Of a stretch of DNA of 25,809 bases, positions 14,357 through 21,239 are shown piece after piece. The notes beneath the pieces are model-generated. The model did no database searches, was not told where the DNA came from, and worked only from the letters and a program-made list of their open reading frames with translations. How positions within the stretch are numbered: the first letter of the stretch is position 1; every line of letters begins with the position of its first letter. The translations under genes were made by a program, and so were the position numbers. The DNA is from a virus. The stretch covers positions 1 to 25,809 of the IMG/VR virus record IMGVR_UViG_3300035701_000251; one strand, written 5' to 3'.

Positions 14357-17185
14357 TTGGCGGAATTCCTCTCACCAGGCATTTTCATTGAAGAAGTCAA
14401 CACCAACGGCACGATCGTGCAGGCTGTTGGTACTTCGACCATGTCCACAGTCGGCTGGACTGAACGTGGACCGACGGACGTCGCCACTCTGGTGACTGGT
14501 GTTGACGACTTCCAGCGGAAGTTCGGCGAGTACACCAACGATTCGCGCGTGCCCATCTCGGTGCAGGCGTTCTTCAACAACGGCGGATCTCGGGCGTACA
14601 TCGTTCGAGTTGTCCCGACCGATTCGGTCAAGGGCGATTCGTGCATCACGGATCAGATCACTGGCTTCGCACTCGGTACTGGTACCGGTGCGACGGTGAC
14701 CCTGGCGACTACGTTGACCCAGGTGCCGATCCGCAAGGGGTCGGCGGTTGTCAGCTGGCGCAACAATCCGGCCGGAACGATTCTCGCCGAGGCTCCGACG
14801 TTCTCGCCGCTCATGAGCGAGTCGACCACTGGTCCATTCCTGGCCACGCTGGCGAACGTTCCGCTTGTCAGCGCGCCACTGACGCTTCACTGGACCGAAG
14901 CAGTTCAGGCGACCGGTACGCTGACCAACACGACGCCGACGATCTCCGACGGTGACACGGTCACGGTTGGCGCGACCGTGTATACGTTCAAGGCCCCATT
15001 CGTCAACGCGGCCAACAATATCAACGCCGTTGGTGGTGACACCGTTGCCCTGGCGAACTTGGTCAAGGCCATCAATCTGACCGGTATCGCCGGCACCGAT
15101 TATGGCACTGGTACTGTCGCAAACGCTTCGGCTGGCGCGTCGACCATCACGCCAGGCGTCTCGGTCAAGGTGTACGCCCTGGTTGGCGGCACGGCTGGTA
15201 ATACCGTTGCGTTTTCCGCAACGGGCACCGCGCTTACGGCCACTGGCGCAGGGTTCCTGGCGGGCGGCGTTGCTGCTGCGGCCAAGACCGCGACGCTGAC
15301 CAGCCCGACAACTGTTGGCGGTGCAGATGCGGCCCGCATTTCTGCGGCGTCGATCAATCTTCTGACAGGTGCCCTGAGCGTCACGTTCGTTGCCAGAACG
15401 ATTGGCACGAACAACGGCCCGGTGCCGCTCTCGTTCAACGTCGATTACGACTTTGCAGGTGCGCTCCAGACCGTTACCGACAATAGCGCTGGCATCTTCT
15501 CGACGACCACGATCGGCGGTACCGTCATCACGGGCACCATCGACTATGTCCTTGGTGCGATCTCCGTCACGTGGACCGGCGGCACGGATCTCCCCTACAT
15601 CGGAGATCCGGTCACGGTTAGCTACAAGCACTGCCAGTGGCAGCTGACGGCCATGAACCCAGGTTCGTGGTCGAGTCGGATGCTCATGACGGTGTCCGGC
15701 AACGCGAACTTCTTCACGTTTGGAACTCAGACGACTCCGAACGCCGGCAAGTATTCGAAGTTCGATGTGACGGTCTCCCTCCAGAACACCATCACAGGCG
15801 AGTTCGAGATCAAGGAGACGTACGAGGAAATCGTCTTTGACGATGCCTCGGACGCACTCTACTTCCCGAATGTCGTCAACGACAACTCCACCTTCATCGA
15901 CGTAACGGATACCGGCGCCCTGGCCGTCCCTGCGACATTCAGCGGCGTTAACCGCAACGAGTCGATGGGCACGGGTACCAGCTCTCAGACGCTTTTCACC
16001 GGCATCCTGACCTATTTTCCCATGGTCAAGACGTCATTGGTGATCACCTATACCCCGGTGGTCGGCGCTGTGCGCACCCTGGTCGCCGATGTCAACGGCA
16101 ACATCACAGGAGCGGGTCTGGATACGACCAAGACCAACAAAGTGAACTACACGACTGGTGTGTTCACTCTGAACTTCTTGGCGGCGCCGAATTGCCCGCT
16201 GACGGCCACCACGATTGACGCGGCGTACATCTCGTCGCCGACCACGTCGAGCGTCAGCTACTCGTTCACGGGTGGCGCGAATGGAACGCTAACTGGCCCC
16301 ACGTTTGATCGTGGCCAATTCACGAGCCCCGTACTAGCGGCCTCCAAGCTGGGCATGTACGCCCTGAGCCGTATCGACGAGGTGATGCAGATCGTTATCC
16401 CGGATTGGGCTGGCGATACGACGATTGCTGGCGATCAGCTCGATTACGCTGAGAGCCGCAAGGATGTCTTCATCATCTTGACCACGCCAAAGGGCATGGA
16501 CGCCCAGCACGCTGCTGACTATCGGTCGATTACGTTTAACCGGAAGTCGAAGTACGCGGCGATGTACTGGCCATGGGTCAAGGTCACGGATCCGCTGAAC
16601 TCCCTCAAAACGCTCACAGTGCCGGCGCTCAGCTGGGTCGCTGGCGTTTACGCTAGGACGGACCAGACCAGGAACGTTGGCAAGGCTCCTGGTGGCACGG
16701 TGGACGGCGCTCTGCAGTTCCTCACGGGCCTGGAGAGCAACCCCGACAAGGGCGAGCGTGACACGGTCTATCCGCTGCGCGTGAACCCGCTGATCAACAC
16801 GACTCAGACTGGCCTTGCGGTCTGGGGTGTTCGTACGCTGTCGCCGACCAACGACGTGCTCAGGTACGTCAACGCGGTTCGTCTGTTCCAGTTCGTGGAG
16901 AAGTCGATCTTCAACTCGACGTTCGGATTCGTCTTCGAGTCGATCACGTCGAGCCTCTACGGACAGATCAAGACTACGGTCGATGGCTTCCTGAACAACC
17001 TGTACAACACCGGGTATTTCGCCGGTAATTCGCCGTCGCAGGCGTACTTCGTCATTTGCGACGATACGAATAACCCGCCCGAGGTTGTAAACCAGGGTCA
17101 GGTTGTTGTTGATATCGGAATTGCTCCCAACCGCCCTGGTGAATTCATCAGGTTCCGGTTCAGCCAGAAGACGCTGACGGCGTAG
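14357..17185 (+). CDS. Tail sheath protein (T4 gp18-like), with large insertions
   Basis: The contractile sheath subunit is recognisable from its N-terminus FLSPGIFIEEVNTN...TVGWTERGP...FFNNGGSRAYIVRVV and its C-terminal domain from about residue 740 (LRYVNAVRLFQFVEKSIF, GEFIRFRFSQKTL). Those segments drive sheath-sheath and sheath-tube contacts in the family. At 942 residues it is well above T4 gp18 (659). The excess is Thr/Gly/Ala-rich beta-type insertions between about residues 100 and 630. These include a DGDTVTVGATVYTF domain (about 184-310) and repeats resembling a module in the capsid protein. These are probably on the outer surface. The start is TTG 14357, six bases after AGGAG (14346-14350), which overlaps the endonuclease stop. 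No upstream ATG fits. Confidence 0.92.
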   Translation: MAEFLSPGIFIEEVNTNGTIVQAVGTSTMSTVGWTERGPTDVATLVTGVDDFQRKFGEYTNDSRVPISVQAFFNNGGSRAYIVRVVPTDSVKGDSCITDQITGFALGTGTGATVTLATTLTQVPIRKGSAVVSWRNNPAGTILAEAPTFSPLMSESTTGPFLATLANVPLVSAPLTLHWTEAVQATGTLTNTTPTISDGDTVTVGATVYTFKAPFVNAANNINAVGGDTVALANLVKAINLTGIAGTDYGTGTVANASAGASTITPGVSVKVYALVGGTAGNTVAFSATGTALTATGAGFLAGGVAAAAKTATLTSPTTVGGADAARISAASINLLTGALSVTFVARTIGTNNGPVPLSFNVDYDFAGALQTVTDNSAGIFSTTTIGGTVITGTIDYVLGAISVTWTGGTDLPYIGDPVTVSYKHCQWQLTAMNPGSWSSRMLMTVSGNANFFTFGTQTTPNAGKYSKFDVTVSLQNTITGEFEIKETYEEIVFDDASDALYFPNVVNDNSTFIDVTDTGALAVPATFSGVNRNESMGTGTSSQTLFTGILTYFPMVKTSLVITYTPVVGAVRTLVADVNGNITGAGLDTTKTNKVNYTTGVFTLNFLAAPNCPLTATTIDAAYISSPTTSSVSYSFTGGANGTLTGPTFDRGQFTSPVLAASKLGMYALSRIDEVMQIVIPDWAGDTTIAGDQLDYAESRKDVFIILTTPKGMDAQHAADYRSITFNRKSKYAAMYWPWVKVTDPLNSLKTLTVPALSWVAGVYARTDQTRNVGKAPGGTVDGALQFLTGLESNPDKGERDTVYPLRVNPLINTTQTGLAVWGVRTLSPTNDVLRYVNAVRLFQFVEKSIFNSTFGFVFESITSSLYGQIKTTVDGFLNNLYNTGYFAGNSPSQAYFVICDDTNNPPEVVNQGQVVVDIGIAPNRPGEFIRFRFSQKTLTA

Positions 17186-17235
17186 TTTGCGCCAAAACCA
17201 GAATAACTAGATAATTCACAGCGGAGGCAAAGACC

Positions 17236-17718
17236 ATGTCGGTATCAGTCGTCATTACGAATCTCACGGCAGCGCCACTTCACATCAACGAGCTGTACAC
17301 CACGCTGGGCGCAGCGGGTTCGGCCACAGCAGCGATTACGATCTCTCGGTCGGTTGCCCAGCTGGACAGCATGCCCGAGACGAAGGCGCTGCTTTTCGCG
17401 TCTTCGATTAGCGTTGTGGCGACCGAATCGGCGGACAACGCTGATCTGCTCAGCATTCCGCTGGAGCAGCACGGCGTGGTTCCGTTGGTCAGCGTAGCAG
17501 TGGCCACCGAAGTCCTGTCGGTAGTCACCTTCCCGAAGCCGTTTCCGGTTGGCGTGATTCCGGTGGTGACCTGCACAATCGACAAGAGCCTCGGCTTGCT
17601 GTCGCGCAGCGCAGCCTACGTTCAGTCAATCACCAATACCGGATGCACGATTGCGCTGGTTGTTACCACGCTGCAGGCGGCGTCCACGGTTCAGCTCAAC
17701 TGGGTCGCGACTTACTAA
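17236..17718 (+). CDS. H-type-lectin-like virion protein (160 aa)
   Basis: The C-terminal half, VVTFPKPFPVGVIPVVTCTI, then ITNTGCTIALVV and a final VQLNWVATY, has the F-x3-F...P...V pattern, central tGc/gF strand and ending W-x-A of H-type lectin domains, which bind sugars as trimers. The N-terminal 80 residues are Thr/Ala/Ser-rich beta. GGAGG at 17222-17226, nine bases before ATG 17236, supports the start. It sits between sheath and tube genes, an odd place for a receptor-binding protein, so it may be a tail decoration or a minor fibre. The lectin match is by eye and sugar binding is not shown. Confidence 0.6.
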   Translation: MSVSVVITNLTAAPLHINELYTTLGAAGSATAAITISRSVAQLDSMPETKALLFASSISVVATESADNADLLSIPLEQHGVVPLVSVAVATEVLSVVTFPKPFPVGVIPVVTCTIDKSLGLLSRSAAYVQSITNTGCTIALVVTTLQAASTVQLNWVATY

Positions 17719-17775
17719 GCGTCGCTATCTCCAGCGTGATATGATAGATCTGAACCATTGAATTGAGAGGCGATC

Positions 17776-18327
17776 ATGGCAAGACCTAAGTCAACCGACT
17801 TCCTACACAACTTCCGGTTCCATGTGACCGTTAATTTCAATGGTGGCGCGCAGCTTGGCACTCAGGCCCCGAAGCCTACCGCTGGATTTAACTCGGTCAC
17901 CGTTCCTGAGGCGACTCAGGAGGCGGTCGAGTACCGAGAGGGCCACTTCATCTATACGCAGAAGTACAGTGGCTTGCCGTCGATCAGCGATATCACGCTA
18001 ACCCGTGGCGTCGCTCTCAAGGACGGAACCTTCTGGGCATGGATGCGCGACGTGATCGAGGGTAATTCCGAGTATCGCGCCGATGTGAGCATCTTCCACT
18101 TCCATCGTGATGCGAAGCCGGCGACGAACTCGGACCCCTCTCAGGAGGCTGGCCCAATGGCAACCAATGTCGGTACTGCCGACAAGGGCTTCATCGAGTA
18201 CAAGCTCTTCGAGTCGTTCCCGATTCGCCACAAGGTTTCGTCAGATCTCGATGCGACCGGCAGTGAAGTTTCGATCCAGGAGCTGGATCTCGCAGTCGAA
18301 AGCTTCGAGATCATCGACCATAGCTGA
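17776..18327 (+). CDS. Tail tube protein (T4 gp19-like)
   Basis: This is the inner-tube subunit around which the sheath contracts. The layout is typical: N-terminal NFRFHVTVNF, then AGFNSVTVPEATQEAVEYREG, a loop with SGLPSISDITLTRGVALKDG (about residues 66-85), FWAWMRDVIEG, and a C-terminal strand unit SEVSIQELDLAVESFEIID. Length (183) is close to T4 gp19 (163). GAGAGG precedes ATG 17776. A TATGAT (17740-17745) upstream resembles a -10 box but has no partner -35. The same C-terminal signature appears in the next gene, a paralogue. Confidence 0.9.
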   Translation: MARPKSTDFLHNFRFHVTVNFNGGAQLGTQAPKPTAGFNSVTVPEATQEAVEYREGHFIYTQKYSGLPSISDITLTRGVALKDGTFWAWMRDVIEGNSEYRADVSIFHFHRDAKPATNSDPSQEAGPMATNVGTADKGFIEYKLFESFPIRHKVSSDLDATGSEVSIQELDLAVESFEIIDHS

Positions 18328-18339
18328 AGCTGGTTAGGT

Positions 18340-18361
18340 TCAGCGTATTCTGATACGCTGA
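18340..18361 (+). promoter_or_regulatory. Strong hairpin just before the GTG start of the tube paralogue
   Basis: TCAGCGTAT (18340-18348) pairs perfectly with ATACGCTGA (18353-18361) around a four-base TCTG loop, ending four bases before GTG 18366. There is no Shine-Dalgarno sequence between hairpin and start. It may place or limit initiation, giving this paralogue a lower dose than the tube protein, or be a pause or processing site. Confidence 0.5.
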
Positions 18362-18365
18362 CGTC

Positions 18366-19073
18366 GTGGCGAGAAGCCGACTTCGCGATGTTCTGCAGAG
18401 CCACCTGTTCTGGGCGTTTGATGCGTCCAGTTCAGGTGTTCCTATTTTTAACCCATTGTTTGGGTTTTCTAGGATAAGCGCTCCAGAAATTACAACCGAG
18501 CTTGAGACCTTCAAGGACGGAACGTTTCTTTGGAATCGTTCTGTTGTGAAGGGCGGCTCGGTTGGTCCGGTTACGTTTGAGAGGGCCGCGTCTATGTTCG
18601 ACGCTGACTTCTACGACTGGATCATGTTTACCTTGCATGGCAACAAGGATTTCGAAGATGGCGGGACGCTTGGCAAGATTGGTAATGCCATTTCTGGGGC
18701 GTTAGGCCTGGGCGTATCAGCTCCAAGTCCTCGCAGGAATCTACTGATTGTTCAGTTTACGAATATCAATATCGGGAATTTGAGCATTCCGAACGATCCA
18801 TTGCTCGCAGCAGTAGCTGCGGTTGGTATCGTTGAAATTGGAGCTATTTTTGGCGGTCTAGCAGCGGCGGGCGCTGGAGCCGTGGCGCTTGGCATCGGGC
18901 CGTTTCAGTTTGCCACCAGGATTCCTGGTCGTGCATGGCTACTGCATAATTGCCTGCCAACGCGATACAAGGCTGGATCTGACTTTGATGCTGCCTCTTC
19001 TTCAATCTCACTTCAGGAGCTTGAGGTTCAGCCGGAGCACATCGAGGAATTTTCGCTCGGAATCAAGCCGTGA
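18366..19073 (+). CDS. Second tail-tube-like protein with hydrophobic insertion (235 aa)
   Basis: It shares the tube-family ending with its neighbour: SDFDAASSSISLQELEVQPE here against SDLDATGSEVSIQELDLAVE there. It also shares the EITTELETFKDGTFLWNRS / FYDWIMFTLHG layout in the middle. Between these halves is an insertion containing a 36-residue Ala/Gly/Val/Ile stretch (about residues 144-180) that looks like a membrane segment. Such a copy could be a tube-initiator or terminator ring at the baseplate or tail tip (compare T4 gp48/gp54, also tube-fold) or could touch the cell membrane during injection. Start GTG 18366 is the only plausible in-frame start. GAGGAG at its 3' end serves the next gene. 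Confidence 0.7.
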   Translation: MARSRLRDVLQSHLFWAFDASSSGVPIFNPLFGFSRISAPEITTELETFKDGTFLWNRSVVKGGSVGPVTFERAASMFDADFYDWIMFTLHGNKDFEDGGTLGKIGNAISGALGLGVSAPSPRRNLLIVQFTNINIGNLSIPNDPLLAAVAAVGIVEIGAIFGGLAAAGAGAVALGIGPFQFATRIPGRAWLLHNCLPTRYKAGSDFDAASSSISLQELEVQPEHIEEFSLGIKP

Positions 19074-19082
19074 GGAGTGGAA

Positions 19083-19307
19083 ATGGCCAGAAATAACGAT
19101 GAGATGCTACAAATTCCACTCAGTGACTTCGAGAGCCTAGATATTATCAGGCTTGAAGACATGTCTGTTCTGATCGTGCTTTCAGAGCGTCGTGGGATTC
19201 AGCGTCGTTCCGTTGCTAAGATCGATGGGACGAGTGCGATCAAGATTGCTAAGTTCCTCGTTGGAATCAAGGGAGGCAAAGATGGATCCGAAGATGCCGG
19301 AGAATGA
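19083..19307 (+). CDS. Small hypothetical protein (74 aa)
   Basis: I do not recognise this protein. It looks alpha/beta, with LEDMSVLIVLSERRG, a basic RRSVAKIDGTSAIKIAKFLVG segment and a charged tail. GAGGAG at 19072-19077 and five bases of spacing support ATG 19083 over an in-frame GTG at 19077. It overlaps the following gene by 26 bases. Position between tube paralogue and the tail-assembly genes suggests a small tail-assembly factor, but nothing proves it. Confidence 0.65.
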   Translation: MARNNDEMLQIPLSDFESLDIIRLEDMSVLIVLSERRGIQRRSVAKIDGTSAIKIAKFLVGIKGGKDGSEDAGE

Positions 19308-19518
19308 GGGCTGGAGCACGGTAGACATCGCTGCGATGCTGACCGGCAGAGATGAACGTCAGGCCGCTGAGCCTATCTACGGCGGCCTGGCCGTAGAGCC
19401 AAGTGGCGGGTTTCATCCTGGGGATGGCGATTACGTCTTAGATCCTGATTATATGGAGATTTTAGGCGTATCGGATCCAGAGGAACTTATCCGAAGGAAA
19501 GCCGATATCTCCAGGTAG
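19282..19518 (+). CDS. Small hypothetical protein (78 aa)
   Basis: This is an acidic short protein with GWSTVDIAAMLTGRDERQ near the start and a C-terminal DYMEILGVSDPEELIRRK helix. GGAGG at 19272-19276 and five bases of spacing favour ATG 19282, although the frame is open further upstream. It is translationally overlapped with the 74-residue gene. No family recognised. The C-terminal helix resembles a protein-binding or assembly motif only loosely. Confidence 0.6.
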   Translation: MDPKMPENEGWSTVDIAAMLTGRDERQAAEPIYGGLAVEPSGGFHPGDGDYVLDPDYMEILGVSDPEELIRRKADISR

Positions 19519-19521
19519 GTA

Positions 19522-19550
19522 TTGACGACGTAGCTTAGTAGAGGTATGAG
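19522..19550 (+). promoter_or_regulatory. Sigma70-like promoter before the HNH-like gene
   Basis: TTGACG (19522-19527, five of six consensus) and TATGAG (19545-19550, four of six) are separated by exactly 17 bases. It is the best promoter-like pair I found and sits upstream of an accessory-type gene, which fits independent expression. Start point would be near 19557. Confidence 0.45.
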
Positions 19551-19591
19551 GTTGGTACCCCTAGATCTTAGATCTGGGCAGAGGTACCAGG

Positions 19592-20155
19592 GTGAGCATT
19601 CAAAGATCCAGTCCGGCGTCCGAGAACTCCAGCTTAGAGGAGTGGAAGGCCAAGGTATTGGAGCGGGATGGCAACTCCTGCGTCAACTGCAGCGGACAGG
19701 ACAAGATTGCCGCGTGCTTCGTTATTCCAGCTGAGGTTGGCGGCAACCTTCGGTTATCCAATGGGGTAACCGTTTGCCGAGAGTGCAGGATTGCTGCGGA
19801 AAGCAGCCGTGTGCTGCCTCAGCGAATCGACAATAAGACGCCGATCAATTTTCTGATCAGCGATAGCTTGCATCGGACCGTAAATCAGTACGTTCACAAC
19901 GGTTCGAAGTTCGGCAGCGTGTCGGCCCTGATGAGATCGATGATCTCATCGTTCATCACGCAACCAGAACTCTATGAAGACCTCCAGAGCTGGCAGGACG
20001 CTGGTTCTGACGTGAAGGTGAATGGTTGGGTGGACGGTGTCCAATATCACGTGTTCAAGGGCATGTGCAGGAACAAGGGACTTAGCTACACCGACGCCCT
20101 GAAGGGGCTGTTGCTTGTGGCAATTGACGGCTACGAGCCGACAGACTCTCACTAG
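19592..20155 (+). CDS. Degenerate HNH-type zinc domain fused to a ribbon-helix-helix-like segment (187 aa)
   Basis: Residues 16-66 have an HNH treble-clef layout: W18, VLERDG, C30-x2-C33, VGGNLRLSNG, C62-x2-C65. The metal-binding cysteines and N57 are present. Where active enzymes have HH, this has F43-V44, and the closing CH is C-Arg66. So the four cysteines may bind zinc but cleavage looks lost. Residues about 85-122 (a strand NFLIS, helix DSLHRTVNQYVHN, FGS turn, helix VSALMRSMISSF) match ribbon-helix-helix DNA-binding proteins. The C-terminal 65 residues are unassigned. GAGGT at 19581-19585 precedes GTG 19592 by six bases. It may be a former homing or nuclease gene turned DNA-binding regulator. 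Confidence 0.65.
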   Translation: MSIQRSSPASENSSLEEWKAKVLERDGNSCVNCSGQDKIAACFVIPAEVGGNLRLSNGVTVCRECRIAAESSRVLPQRIDNKTPINFLISDSLHRTVNQYVHNGSKFGSVSALMRSMISSFITQPELYEDLQSWQDAGSDVKVNGWVDGVQYHVFKGMCRNKGLSYTDALKGLLLVAIDGYEPTDSH

Positions 20156-20162
20156 AGGTTTT

Positions 20163-20939
20163 ATGGATCCGCAGATTGAAATTCCAAAGGCATCGATCGA
20201 CAGCTATGAGCTTCCGTGTGGTCACGTAGACCAGGACGGGAACGTCCATACGTCGATCACAGTCCGAGAAATGACAGGTGAGGACGAAGAAACCCTTGCC
20301 GCTCGGAACATGCCGACAACGAAGAAGATCAACAAGATCTTGGTTCATTGCACGGAGTCAATTGGCCCGTACTCAGGCCAGGCTTTGAATACGATCATTC
20401 CAGATTTGACACAGGGTGACCGTATTTTCTTGTTGATGGCTATCAGACGGGCCAGCCTGGGCGACGAGATGCCATTCCAGACGACCTGTCCCTCCTGCAA
20501 GGAGGAGGCACGGTTCGTTTTGGATCTTGGAGACCTAGAGACCAAGAAGATGGCAAATCCGGGGTTGCGATCATACGATGTCGTGCTCCCAAAGACAAAG
20601 TACAAGATTCGAATGAAAGTGCTGACTGGCCGAGGCGAGGAGGTAATTTCCCGAGCCGCGACCAAGGGTAAGGACCTTATCTCTACGGCGATCTTGGCTC
20701 GGATCGAATCCATCAACGATAAGCCAATCACGATCGACGATTTGAAGGCGTTGCCTCTCATTGACCGCAACTTCCTGCGCGGCGCATGGGAGGAGCGGGA
20801 GGGTGGCGTGGACACCGAGATCCAGATTGATTGTCCCAGCTGCGCTACCGCCTACGAGACGGAGTTGGATATCTCGCAGCAGGGTTTTTTCAACCCCTCG
20901 GCAACATTGAGTCTCTGGAAGAAGAAATATTCTTTCTGA
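20163..20939 (+). CDS. gp26-like / tail assembly chaperone protein (258 aa, short form)
   Basis: It lies just ahead of the tape measure gene, where tail-assembly chaperones are found. It looks like the T4_baseplate (gp26-type) group, with helical VREMTGEDEETLAARN and GDRIFLLMAIRRASLGDEMPF. It has two probable zinc-holding CPSC motifs (residues 109-112 and 224-227). It ends DISQQGFFNPSATLSLWKKK. The ATG 20163 is used because GAGG (20155-20158) precedes it; the stop of the HNH-like gene overlaps that site. A slippery T_TTT_TTC at 20885 would yield a longer product (see below), the classic arrangement for G/GT-type chaperones that keep the tape measure soluble during tube assembly. Chaperone versus baseplate-hub role is not settled by sequence. 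Confidence 0.75.
   Translation: MDPQIEIPKASIDSYELPCGHVDQDGNVHTSITVREMTGEDEETLAARNMPTTKKINKILVHCTESIGPYSGQALNTIIPDLTQGDRIFLLMAIRRASLGDEMPFQTTCPSCKEEARFVLDLGDLETKKMANPGLRSYDVVLPKTKYKIRMKVLTGRGEEVISRAATKGKDLISTAILARIESINDKPITIDDLKALPLIDRNFLRGAWEEREGGVDTEIQIDCPSCATAYETELDISQQGFFNPSATLSLWKKKYSF
20885..20891 (+). promoter_or_regulatory. -1 ribosomal frameshift site T_TTT_TTC
   Basis: In frame the codons read GGT TTT TTC; the heptamer T_TTT_TTC (20885-20891) is a canonical slippery sequence. A -1 slip continues in an open frame whose product joins smoothly to the chaperone. No strong stem-loop follows; a weak CTCG...TGAG pairing is possible. The run of six T bases alone could allow slip. Confidence 0.65.
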
Positions 20940-21076
20940 TGGAATGTTGGCGGGGGTTGTCCGAGAGGGACATCTTGCAGATGCCGTCGTCTCGCCGGAT
21001 CAGAATGATCATCAAGAAGTCTGACCTGGAAAAAGAAAGACAACGTCGAGAGGAACGAGCGAGAAACAGGAGATGA
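20891..21076 (+). CDS. Frameshift extension of the chaperone (61 codons)
   Basis: After a -1 slip at 20885-20891, 61 more codons are read to TGA 21074-21076, giving a 304-residue long form. The extension is helical and basic (SLEEEIFFLMECWRGLSERD, DLEKERQRREERARNRR), like the C-terminal extensions of tail assembly chaperones. Alternatively it can be translated alone from ATG 20939, which overlaps the short form's stop as TGATG; that would give 45 residues. Placement before the tape measure gene and the perfect slippery site favour a frameshift. Confidence 0.65.
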   Translation, partial: QPLGNIESLEEEIFFLMECWRGLSERDILQMPSSRRIRMIIKKSDLEKERQRREERARNRR

Positions 21077-21237
21077 GCTGCGCAAGTGTTTGCGTGACTT
21101 CAGACGGGGTGCCGAGACTTTCTCAGCGCCCCGTTGTTCTATGGGACAGTGGTGCAATTCCTCATATTTTTGTAGAGTCTAGATCGATGATGACGGCTGC
21201 AGATAACCATGTCGGTAGCCTAAGGGAAATCAAGTAG
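21073..21237 (+). CDS. Short hidden reading frame before the tape measure (54 aa)
   Basis: This frame starts at an ATGA overlap with the chaperone-extension stop. An AGGAG (21068-21072) touches the ATG, which is close for normal initiation. It ends at TAG 21235-21237, two bases before the tape measure ATG at 21240. It contains RPVVLWDSGAIPHIFVES and NHVGSLREIK, which look like real protein. It fills the whole gap between two genes. No family recognised. The strong hairpin at 21104-21134 lies inside it, which is the main argument against it. Confidence 0.5.
   Translation: MSCASVCVTSDGVPRLSQRPVVLWDSGAIPHIFVESRSMMTAADNHVGSLREIK
21104..21134 (+). other. Strong GC hairpin before the tape measure gene
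   Basis: ACGGGGTGCCGAGA (21104-21117) pairs with TCTCAGCGCCCCGT (21121-21134) with one mismatch, one G-T pair and a three-base loop. TTGTTCT follows. It could be a weak terminator or attenuator lowering tape measure expression, but it lies inside a short open frame (21073-21237). Stem strength is clear; function is not. Confidence 0.6.
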
Positions 21238-21239
21238 TT

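Noticed and set aside
14372-15631. 419-codon open frame on the minus strand
   Set aside because: It covers the Thr/Gly/Ala-rich part of the sheath gene; composition is Arg/Gly/Asp shadow and no start signal is seen.
17735-17750. TATGAT as a promoter before the tail tube gene
   Set aside because: It matches five of six -10 bases but no -35-like sequence lies 16-18 bases upstream.
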